In this document: positions 12,701 to 24,000 of the stretch, piece after piece
How positions within the stretch are numbered: position 1 is the first letter of the stretch
Layout of the letters: each line of letters begins with the position of its first letter
Source: Enoplolaimus lenunculus
Lineage: Eukaryota > Nematoda > Enoplea > Enoplida > Thoracostomopsidae
NCBI GenBank assembly: GCA_030248215.1
Contig: JASANG010002785.1
Span: 62,001 to 126,000 of the forward strand
DNA length: 64,000 nucleotides
Direction: 5' to 3'
Translations under genes and position numbers: made by a program
The notes under the pieces: model-generated
The model's database searches: none
What the model saw: the letters and a program-made list of their open reading frames with translations, nothing else
Told to the model about the DNA's origin: nothing

Positions 12701-12772
12701 GGCAACGCCTCGAACCGAACCTCGGATCTCTCGCTAGCGAGTTAAGCTCGCTACCCATTATGCCACGACGCC
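12701..12772 (-). tRNA. tRNA-like sequence, probably a pseudo-tRNA or SINE head
   Basis: On the minus strand GGCGTCG pairs with the terminal CGTTGCC (one mismatch, one wobble). An A-box-like TGGCATAATGGGTAGC and a possible 5-bp AGCGA/TCGCT anticodon stem with loop GCTTAAC are present. The T arm (GAGGTTCGGTTCGAGG) does not pair properly, and position 33 is C instead of T, so a working tRNA is unlikely. Confidence 0.4.
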
Positions 12773-12779
12773 GATACTA

Positions 12780-13949
12780 TGATTGTCTCTAGTACTATAT
12801 GTGCAAGTGTATGCATAGGTTTTACATTACATACATTATGCACATACGCATGCTACACCACATATACCAACACTTTCCAATTTATAACGAGGGTGCGGAT
12901 GAATAGGTAAAACACGCGAGAAGATAGAATAATTGTATACGCAGTACTTCGGGGAAAGGGGTCGTCTCGACCTGCAGTTCTGACATGGTGGGTGGAGCCA
13001 GGGACTCCCTTAACGTGTGGTTTTAATATTTGGTTTTAGTTTGTGTTTTAGTTTTTAGTTTGAAATATGGTTTAAGAGTGGCGCAGCCACCTACAGAAAT
13101 CAACATCCCTAAAACGGCAAACATATTACATTTAATTATGTTTAGTTTTTTGTTACGTTTTTAATTGCGTACAACGCTTAGGCTTACGTTTCGTCCAGGG
13201 CAAAGCGTTATAGGCAGTTTGCTTAGATTCAGGTAAGCTATTTCCTCAAAAGAAACCTAAACCCTAACGTGTGCTACAAAATGTTCTGTGACACGTCGTA
13301 TTAATAGGATAGACCTGTGACAAGTGCTAGTGTAGGGTTAAAACAATTTTTTGAGCGTTAGAGTCTACGGTTAACGAATGACAATTTTAAAAATTGACAC
13401 ATGTTAATTGTAAGTGTTTTCGGTTGCAAAATGAAATTTTTCCATTGTGAACGATGAATAAATCATGCGGCAAGTAAGACAGGAGCCGAAAACAATGCAA
13501 TAAAAGCATTTTAAGAGTTAATTTTCCGAAAATTTGTTATAAAAAATGTTTTTCACAAAACTGCAGCGTAATTCTGCCGTCTCTGATTTCAGAACCAACA
13601 TAATTAAAGTTGAATGTTGAGCTGAAGTTTCTGATTGGTGGTAAATACGAAACTGTTATTTATAAAATTCTGTTTTAAAAACTGAAACCAGAAATTCTAA
13701 ACATAGAAAATAATTTTCATTTCAAAATTCCACTTTGTTCTTTGTTTGCGGTTAAGAGACGTTTTCGTGAGGTCAAGAGTACAGCACGTTTAACTGGACT
13801 TGTTGGTGTAAAAAACGTTGGTCCAATTTTAGCGGAAATATTGTCGGCTTTCTCCATAAAATATGTTTGACAAAATCAAAAGTAAGCGTGCAGAGTCTGA
13901 TTTTATTAGCACTGAAACTTTGTGTTAACCGCTTGTCACAAAGAGTGCC
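12780..13949. other. Intergenic AT-rich DNA, no gene seen
   Basis: No coding signal. A short stretch near 13258-13345 (CCCTAACGTGTGCTACAAA) resembles the inverted CCCTAC repeat at 43900-44060, suggesting a shared but poorly defined repeat family. Confidence 0.4.
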
Positions 13950-14361
13950 TGGTGACTCGAATAAGAGAGGGGACTAATATTTATTTGGCCTCTCCAGAGA
14001 GTACCACCCCCTGTTATTCGGTTTTACGGACTATTATTTATTTTTAACCCGTCCTTTGCCGCCCTTCGTTACAGATATATCCGGTATTGAAACAATCCGC
14101 TGAATAATATGTTTAAGGTTATCCTTAGGAATGTACTTTCAAAACTTAAGTATGCGCTAAAGTTTTGCAAATCAAAACTTTATTTGGTCCAGGGGTTATT
14201 TATACACTACAATTAGCGATAATAGACATTTATACACTCTAAATATGGTGTAGGCACTCTATCTGCTTACGATTTCTCATCAGGGATACGGCCTCTCATT
14301 GATTGGGACTCAAAATGGGGATTCCCTCTTATTACCCCCTTCTTATTCGGGTCACTACAGT
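13950..14361 (+). mobile_element. ~410-bp MITE with TGACCCGAATAAGAGGGG ends, copy 1
   Basis: Starts TGACTCGAATAAGAGAGG and ends, inverted, TGTAGTGACCCGAATAAGA. Sub-blocks TTTGGCCTCTCCAGAG, CGCCCTTCGTTACA and CAGGGATACGG are shared with the copies at 20278-20716 (opposite orientation) and 27720-28155. Confidence 0.75.
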
Positions 14362-14488
14362 ACACAATCTAAAGGTTCAAATTGTAGCTTGAAAGATTTC
14401 AGACGAAGTAAAAAATAATAGTCAAACTTTAGTTTTTAAGCTTTTCTTCACTTTTAAACATCTTGCTCTGGCCGCTATCTAGCACAAT

Positions 14489-14676
14489 GGGCCCATGTTA
14501 CTTTAACGGGCGTCCAGGTTTCTGGTGGGTCCATAAAACAGTAGGTTTAGATTCTAGATCACATTTTTTTGCTTAGGCTTAGACTTAGGCTTTGGAACAC
14601 AGTTTTGCAACGCTTAGGCTTAGGCTTAGGCTTAGGAATACGCTTTAATAGACTGTTACGCCCTTTAACATTGGCC
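14489..14676 (+). mobile_element. GGCCCATGTTAC-type element with TTAGGC core, copy 1
   Basis: Starts GGCCCATGTTACTTTAACGG and ends ACGCCCTTTAACATTGGCC. Two short TTAGGC tracts are separated by TTTTGCAACG, and AGATTCTAGATCACATTTTT precedes them. Same layout as 36393-36576 and 57131-57309. Confidence 0.8.
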
Positions 14677-15066
14677 CAAGTATGTGTGTCTTGGGTACCA
14701 ACTGTAGTCTCTTTCGCGTTCATTGACAATGGCCGCACCAGCGTTTTTTACATCCTCGAATTGAAGTACAATTTTGCTGACCCATGTAAAATCAGACGCG
14801 AAACGTTTTTAGCCCCCACTAGCAAGGTTAGTTAGCTGCGGGCCCATGCATGTTCCCTTCGGGTACCAGATGCACAATTTAACGTTTGATAACATAGGGT
14901 ACCACACCCTTGCGGTTATCTTCGCCTATTAACAATATATCCACGTCGCTAAAACAATTCTAAGCTAGCAAAATTTTTGTTTAGCACATCACTTAGTATT
15001 CTTGGGGACTGCCTACTAATACTTCCTGAGTTACGAACCTGTATTAGCGGTTGTAAATTTTGACAG

Positions 15067-18000
15067 GATGGTGGTCAAAGACAAAGGTGCCGCCACAGTC
15101 GGAGCGAACCTACAGGTATGTTGATTTCTACTATAAAAGTTGAAAAATTGCCAAAAATTTTCGCTAACAAAGCGTAGGCTCTCTCTGCACTTCAGGCTTG
15201 CGTTTATGAGCACTGCTTTTAGGGTTTACGGGTTCAGACGTCGGCCCGTATTCTCAAATGTGTGTAGCACCTATCACCAGCTGATGATATGTCTTGTAAC
15301 TTTGGAACCAATGAATCATGAGGCTCAAAATTCAGCACATTTGTTTGCATATGATTTGCTCTACTCCTGTAGCAATTTGCAGTTTGTTAACTGTAATTTG
15401 TTATTGAGTTTGAAAACCTATTACTAACTGGTGATAGTTGCTATATACATTTGAGAATATGGGCCGTATAATCTTAATAATAGACTAAGTAGAGTCAGCC
15501 TTCGGCTTTGGCTAGCAAAGTGTAGGCGCTGTCTAAACTTCTGACTTAGGCTTATAAGCGTTGCTTTTAGGATTTAAGCTCAGACGTAGTCTTAATGAAA
15601 GCCTAAGTCGAATCAGCCTTAGATCAGGATTGTTCTTATAGTAATAAGACTGTTTGGGATTATGACGTATGTTGATTTGAAATATTATCAGTTTATCGGG
15701 TTTGCTTCGATTTAGATGAGAAAAAATCGCTTAAAATATATTTGTTTTGCTTAAAATATTGATGCATTTGTATTCAGTTGAACGTGGGATTTCAAAAAAT
15801 ATATTAATTTGAATTGACTATTAATCTGACATTTTTTGATAATGAAATATCTTAAAATGAAGAACCGCCGGGTTTGCCGTGTTTGTATGTTTCCAAATAC
15901 GCCAAATTAATAGGTTGAAAATACCTTCATCTGTGTCTTCTTATGCCATTAAACGTTCAGATGGGTTCAAAACAATTGACCTCGGACAAAATGCGAGTGG
16001 GCGAATCAGTATTGGGTGTAACACTTTTTGTCTTTTACGCCCCATTCATACGTGCAAGTTTTTTTGCAGTGACAACTGACAGCTGCAACATGAAGCGTAC
16101 ACTGTAAATTTCAATGAGTTGAATAATCAATTCAGCTAGCGGGTTTGTTATTTCTGAATTAATATCAGTAAACATTCAGTCACTCTGAATTGAGTTGATT
16201 CTCACTCTGAGCTCAGTTGACTCTGGGTGAGAGTTGATTAATTAACTCACAATGAATTGAATCTACGCAAAATTCTGAGTTCTGATAGTCCTAACTCAGA
16301 CTGACTGATGCAACTCATTCTGAGTTAAAATCAACTCACTGAAATTTATAGTGAAAAGTTTTATGATTGTTGTTTTCGAACAAACATTGCGCGTAAAAGT
16401 TGTATTATAACTGCAAGTTTTCACTGCAATAAAAATGCGCACGTGTGAACAGGGTTTTTATAATTTCTAGTGAAGAAGACAACTCCAATGATGAAATAGT
16501 GTCGTATGATCGGCAACTGGTTGCAAGAGAACGGATGTTGCACAGGTTTGAAAAAAATAGTTTTTAATTCTAAAAATTTCTCTTCCATTTTGATTGAGAA
16601 AAAAATTTGTGGGCAGTTGAGAATTTTCAATTCAACCTCGAGGGACCGTAGCCAAAGGTGGCCAGTAACGGCTCAGCCGCCCTGGAAAATATTTTGGCAC
16701 CCGCTAGAAAATTTTCAACCTTGCTTGTAAAGCCCTTGTATGCCGCTACTGAAATATACTGTGGCCCCTCGAGCAAGGTGAGCTGGCTACGGGCTTGAAC
16801 AGACTCTATCAAATTAGGTAGAGAATTGTCAAAATTTTTTAAAATGTGGGTATTCACGCGTCCGTAGTTTTGGGACTCCAAAAAGTTCAGGGCTTTCTTT
16901 GACCAACTTCAGTCCTCGCAGGGAAATCTGGCCCATGTATAGAGCAGGAGCGGATTGCTATTCCGCGGGACTGAGAGTGCAGTAGACTAAACTTTATAGC
17001 TTTAGACTAATCGTTTTGCTTAGGCTTACGCTTTCGCTTAGCTCTAGGAATATGCTTATCCTACTGTTACGGAACTGTTCTATGCATTGGCCGAAAGGTT
17101 TTGCCGTGCTTGTAAGTCTTAGAGTGTTTAGCCTCGTAGAATTGTGAGGCTGCGATGCTTAACATCCGATCTGAACTTAACAGCATTAAATCGGCTCCTG
17201 TTTTTGTATACTTTGCTACCACATTTAACGTTAAGACTTTAAGCTTAAACTTAAACTCAGGCAAGAGTAAACGTTTAGGCTTATGCTTAACAACGGTAAG
17301 TCGTATTCTGTAATCTAAGCGTAAATGTGGGGAAACCGTACAAGAACCATCGACTGTTGTAATACTTAGTAATTTCCCGTCTACTCCTGCAATATTAATT
17401 TATCATCGAGTTTTGTATATTAATTTCCCATCGACTCCTGTAATATTAATTTCCCATCGACTCCTGTAATATTAATTTTCCATCGACTCCTATAATATTA
17501 ATTTTAGAGAGCGACTAGCGTTAATGAAAGTTGAAACATTAAAAGAAATGAACACAATACAGCAAGCGCAAATTCGGCCTGTACTTGCAGAATGTTGCGT
17601 GCAATTGGATGCAGTTATTGCAAATTGTGAAGTGCAATTATCTGAGCCGTATGAAGAGGTGAGCAGTACTAATATTCGTAAGACGAGAGTGCCACCTTAA
17701 GCCTAAGCCTAATCCTAAGCCTCGGCTCTTACGTTTATATGACCTCTTGAGTGAAAACAGCGTATAACCTATTTTAACACCGTGTCACAAACATGGCTCG
17801 TTTCAGTAATTGTCTGTTTAGCTGTCGTACAATTGCTTTTCACCCACTTATGGTGAAGCGTGAGCCTACGTCAACCGTAAGCCTAAGCCTAAAACCTGAG
17901 CGAAAGCAGAAATTTAAACTAAAACCTACGTCTAAAGCTTAAACTATTGTCGTACATTTGCTTTTTACTAAAGTTAAGGTTAAGCGAGAACATACGTCAA

Positions 18001-21000
18001 CCGTAAGCCTAATCCTAAGCCTAAAACCTGAGCGAAAGCAGAAATCTAAGCTTAAACCTAAGTCTAAAGCTTAAACTATTGTTTTATGCTTCGAAATTTG
18101 AAAATTTTGCATTCTTCTATGGAAAAGGTGAACGCAAACCGTCGGCTTTTTTGTGTTATTTTCAGCGATTCAGGCTGATTCAAAATCTCGATACAATCAA
18201 CTGTCAAGCGTTAATTGAGTTGGTGAGGCTGTTAATTTTTGCACGCCGGGGCTGCGTTTTGACTTCGTGAAACGTTTATCGAAACGTTAAAATTTATAAA
18301 CGACGCGAAAAATGGTGATTTTCTAAGTTTTGGTTTATATATTTGCGAATGTAAATCTTTTGTTCTACGAACAAAATTTTCGTCCTGGAGGCAAAAAGGG
18401 GACGCTGAGCTGCGAGCCCGTAGCCAAGAAAGGGCTGAGCTCATCTAGAAAACTTTTTGGCTCCTCGCTCAGATATTTTTTGAACCTTGCTTGTAAGTCA
18501 CCGCAGAGTGTTCCTCCTGAAAATTTTTTTAGCCTCCCCCCCTAGCAAGGTGAGCTGGCTACGGGTTTTGTAAGTTGTAAGCCTAAATAAACGCTTTTAT
18601 GAAATTCAACATTTTTTCTTGTTTCAGGCCAAAGACACCGAATTTGAATCGGTTGATTTGGGAACGACAAACGAAGATGACGAACATATTGCAGGTTAGC
18701 AAGCAGTTGCAAAAACACTCAAATTGTAAAAATAATACGTTTTCTAGCGTCGAGAGCTGTCTTTTAATATCTGGGGAAAATTATAAATATTAAGCAAAAG
18801 GTATTTAATTTTTAAAAAATTCCCCGTTTAAGCCCTATTCACACGTGCAAATTTTTGCTGCGAGAACGTGCAGCTGCAAATTGCACGCAGAACTTGCATT
18901 TTTTTCATCAGCCAATGAGAAAGCGGCTGCAGTAAATTCTTACTCTTATGAACCTCATTTTTAGCTATGATGTGTAATCAATTATTTGCAGCTGCAAGTT
19001 TTTCGATCTGCCAGTTCTCGCAGCACAAACTTGCACGTGTTAATAGGGCTTAAAAAGTTATATGTGCTTTTTCTAGTTTTTTTGACGTTATTTTTAAATC
19101 TACGACAATTCGTGGCCTGACAAATTGTCACTAAACAGTGTTCGAAAGCTTATAAATAAATTTAAGCATTATACTAAGCGTAAGCCTAAGCCTAAGTCTA
19201 AGCATAAATGATGAGCGTCGAATTATCGTGTCGATGAAATTTCGGATTACAAGCTGTCGGGCGACGAGTTGTTAGGCGACGAAGTGCCGCAATACCGCTG
19301 GATTTAAGGGCATCCTGTCTTCTTGCGGGACTGCATTAGAGCTTGTTTAAGCTACAGGCTGATATTCTGAGAATATAACAGCATCTCCATGTCGAGGGGG
19401 GGGCGATGTAAATTTAAACAGCCAGCGCCGGGGTCATATTATGAAGTCTGCTAGTTTTCAGAACACCTCAGCAACGAGGAACGTTGTGATGATTCTACAA
19501 ACGAATGTTTTTGGCTCGAAGTTCTACTACGCCATCCTGAGCTACGAAAGCATATAATGGTAGGAACGTTTACCAAAGTTCAATCTGAGTGTTTCCTTAT
19601 GTGATCCGGCTCCGATTGGCGGCTGAGTAGCGCTGCTACGACTGTCGCCACTTTTGTCACCGTGAAAAAGCCATTCACTCGCAATTAGCGCATGTATGGC
19701 TCAGGGTCGTAACAGTTGTATAAAGCATATTGCTAAGCATAATTCTAAAGCTTCTAGCACTATAAGGCAAGCCCCAGCTTCTAAACATATAACTAAGACT
19801 AAGCCTAAGTCTAAGCCTAACAGGTAAGACCAATCCATTACGCCTGTTTTGAAAATTTTCGCATTCGAGACAATTTCTAAACTTTCTGCTTTCAAAGCTT
19901 GTTTAAGCTTCATGCAAACGGTCCCGTAGCCAGGCAGAGGGCAGCGGAGGCTTAGCCCCCCTTGGAACAATTTTGGCCCTACCTTAGAAAATTTTCAACC
20001 TTGCTTGTAAGTGTCAACGAAAACCCTTCTATACCCCTACTGAATAGTTTTTAGCCCCCCCCCCGGCAAGGTGAGCTGGTTACGGGCTTGGATGCAAATC
20101 AACTGAAAATCTAACAATTTCATACCATAATGCAAATGAGCGTGGATACTGGTAAAACACATTTTGCACTCACAATTGCTCAACAGTACTCAAGTGTTGT
20201 ACAAAACTTTAGTTTTTAAAATCAAGAATTAAATTCTCATTGGACGACTATATGTGTATATATGTATATATTTGTATTAACCCGAATAAGAGGGGGGTAA
20301 TAAGAGGGGGTCCCCATTTGCAGTCGGAATCAATAAGAGTCCGTATCCCTAATAAGAGTCCGTAAGTGAATAGAGACCCTGAACCCTAATTAGAGTCCAT
20401 AAATGTCAATTAGCCCTAATTGTAGCGCATAAATGACTTCATGATAAAATAATTAGAGTTCGAAACTTTAAAGCGTATTTAAATTTTGAAACTACATTCC
20501 TTCGTATATCCTTTTATTATCGCTCAAGCTATTGACACAAGACAGATAAACGTTTAATTCAACGAATAATTGCAGTACCGGTTATATATCAGTAACGAAG
20601 GGCGGCGGAGCGTGGGTTAAAAATAAATAACAGTCCGTAACCGAATAACGAGGGGGTTCCCTCTGGAGAGGCCAAATAAATATCAGTCCCCTCCTCTTAT
20701 TCGGGTCACTACAGTAAGCGTAAACCTACCTGTTTAGTTTAGTTAATCTAGAAACTTAGTATAATACTGCTGGATTAGCTTGAACTTAAATTAAATTAGT
20801 TTAAGCTTTTAGAGAGTATATACATATATACACATATATTACACTATCACATATTGCCATTAATAAGCGACTTTCAGTTCGTAATCTAGGCACTAAAATC
20901 TTAAACTAAAATTGTTAAGAACGAAATAGGTAAGCAATTTAAGCTAAAAAATTAATGTATTAAATTTTTTGGCAGTTCAAATTTTAAACCGTGTTCTATG

Positions 21001-24000
21001 AAAACATTTTAATACAGGAATGGGACAAACCAGTGCTACGAAATTTGAAAGATATTCGTTTTCAAACATCCCACGAAAATGGTCAACAGGTATATATTAA
21101 TTTTGTTAGCATTTAAGATTTTGAACCATAGCTCAGACGGCGACCCTACAACTAACGAAAACCTAGAACGGGTATTAAAGTATAAAAGTTAAAAATGCTT
21201 TATTTCTGCACCAATACAATTGAGTCCTACAAATATTCACTTTCTAAGCCTAAGCAAAAAATTGTCTAAAGCTTGAGCTTACTCTATTGGGCCAATGTAA
21301 AGAACAGGAGCGGAACAGAATTATAAGCATATTCCTGAGCCTAAGTCTAAGCAAAAGATTGTCTAAAGCTTGAGCTTACTCTATTGGACCAATGTAAAGA
21401 ACAGGGGCGGAACAGTATTATAAGCATATTCCTTAGCCTAAATCTAAGCCTAAGGCAAAGCGTAAGAATGAGCATATTGCTAAGCCTAAGCCTATAAAAA
21501 GAAAAAATAGCGAATGCACTGAAAAGTTTTAAAGTTTTGAATAAATTTTATTATTATTATTTCAAATCAAACTATTGCAAGTGAGTATAACCACAATACA
21601 ATTACTGATATTTCTTTATACCGGAACCGAAAGCGGACACCTATTTTTGCCTGAAACGGATATCCTGTTATATTTGTCCTGATTTCAACTAAAATTAAAA
21701 GAATGCTAAGCAACTAAAATACGCCTTTAGTCTAACGCTATACATTTTAATCATTTTAATACAGTCCGTCAGGGTTACAGCGACGCCGTCTGTCGCAATC
21801 CGTCACCATACGGTATCGTACGTGAATATTTCACGTACGGTCCATGTATAGAACAGGGCCGAATGGCTTTCCGGAGGGGCTATAATAGAGTCAGTTTAAG
21901 CTTTAAATTAATTTTTTTGCTTAGGCGTAGGCTTAGGCTTAGGCTTAGGAATGGGCTCATTCATACGCTTAGGCTTAGGCATAGGCTTAGACTTAGGCTT
22001 AGGCTTAGGAATATGCTTATACTACTATTCCGGCCCTGTTCTATACAAGGGCCTCGCGTACGGTACTGCACGGTGGCGGACGGCAACGTATGTCTGACAA
22101 AAAGGCTTAGACTTAGGCTAAGGCTTAGGCTTAGGAATAGGCTCATCCATACGCTTAGGCTTAGGCTTAGGCTTAGGAATATGCTTATACTACTATTCCG
22201 GCCCTGTTCTATACAAAGAGCTCACGTACGATACGGCACGGTGACGGACGGCACCGTATGTCTGACAAAAAGGCTTAGGTTTAGGCTTAGGCTTAGGCTT
22301 AGGCTTAGGCTTAGGCTTAGGCTTAGGCTTAGGCTTAGAAGGTGACAGACAGCGCTATACGGCAAGCACTGCGCATCGCTAACTTGTAAGTTTAGTTAAT
22401 GTTTACGCGTTTTAATAGTTTTAAGACCAAATTTTTCAATTTCAGAAATTATTATTACGATTTTACTTCGCGTCCGATAATCCTTATTTCACAAATCCAT
22501 ATTTGGACAAACTATTCGTCGTTGAGCGTCGGTGTGAAGAACCGTTTTCGACGTCAATTCGTGTATCCAGTATTGGAAGCATTTACACCGTTGGGTAAAT
22601 AAAAATTCTGCATGATACAACAGTGTGCAACTCTTGGGGTTCCGCATGGTATAAAATGTGCCACCGGGTGTTGCGTATTTGTCTGACCCCCTTTGTTGAG
22701 AGGGAAGTCGCTATCACATGAATACCCTTAAATTAAAGTATAAGGGAAGCATGTTTGACGCCGCATACGTAAAGTGTCATGGTTCGCACTGGTTGTACCT
22801 TCCCTCTAAATAAAGGGGGAAGGGCAAAAACACAACGCGTGCCGGGTACGTTCTTCTCTACACAGAATGTGCCCAGTTGCACAGTCTTGTTAAATAGCGA
22901 TTATCCACTCTTGCTTAAACGAAGCGTAACGAGCTAGAAAAACAGTTTTATATATATGTTATTGAATCATGACAACAGTATGCAACAGGGTACCTTCCGT
23001 GTCGGAAAAAATCGACCCAGGGCGCGTTGTGATTTTTTGTCACTGTTGTAGTTCTCCCATAGTCAGTGGAAACGATTTGCTTAGGTTTTAGGCTTTGGAA
23101 TAGGTTTAAGGTGAAAAAATGAACCTTTTTTGTTCGCTCATTGAACGGTGCCATTTTTAAAACTGCGTCAACCAGTGCACACCCGTTCACACCCATTGTT
23201 ACATTGAGAGTCGCACAGTTTTTTTGCTGATCTCCAATAGTGTAAGCTTACGTTTTAGACTAATTTTTCGGTTTAAAATAAGTTTAAGCCTTGGCTTTAG
23301 TTGCAGGTTTATCCTTACGCTGAGGTTTAGGCTTAGGCTTCAGAATATGTTTTATACACTACTGCAACGCCTCTCACAGTAGTGTCGGCTCACACGAGCA
23401 GCATTTTCAGAACGGTTATTAACTGGAAAACTGGCGCCTGCGTAAACCGCGTTCAAATACCCCGTCCAGATGACCATGGATCAAAATGGCCAAAATTAGG
23501 CAACGGTACAGTGGCGACTAAGCTACGCGAGTCAGTGTTCAATTATTTTTTAAATTTCGATTACGAAAATGCTGATGAGAAAAAGGTATGTGGTGAGGGC
23601 GTGATCTCAGCGAGACTTTACCCACAAATACCCATCGGTATCCGGGTACCCTTCGCGGGTAAACGTGGGTCGGGTAAAATCTCTCAGCCACGGGAGTACA
23701 CTCGCAAGAGCGATTTGTATCACACGCGTGAAAATTGGCAGTTTTTTACCCGCGACAAAATGTACAGAACATACGCTATTAACTCGCCAGTGAGCGTCGA
23801 AAAAGCCAAAGTTCTGTGATTTATTAGGGAGATTTGAAATTTTGTTGTTTCTAGTAAGTTTTCAGGTGTAAAATTCATTGGAGCTATAACGCAAAACCTC
23901 ATCAAAGTGCATATCAACAGCGATCTCTAAAATACTGGTTTAACTTCAGGCCCGGCTAAAATGTGTCGTGTGTTGATTTTTTGGCGTGAGTAAACCTGTG

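Noticed and set aside
14489-14676. Idea that TTAGGC tracts mark a chromosome end
   Set aside because: Tracts are short, dispersed, in both orientations and bounded by inverted repeats, so they are interstitial and element-borne.
21863-22345. Leu/Arg-rich 160-codon open frame
   Set aside because: It is a translation of TTAGGC repeats, whose 6-bp period keeps frames open.
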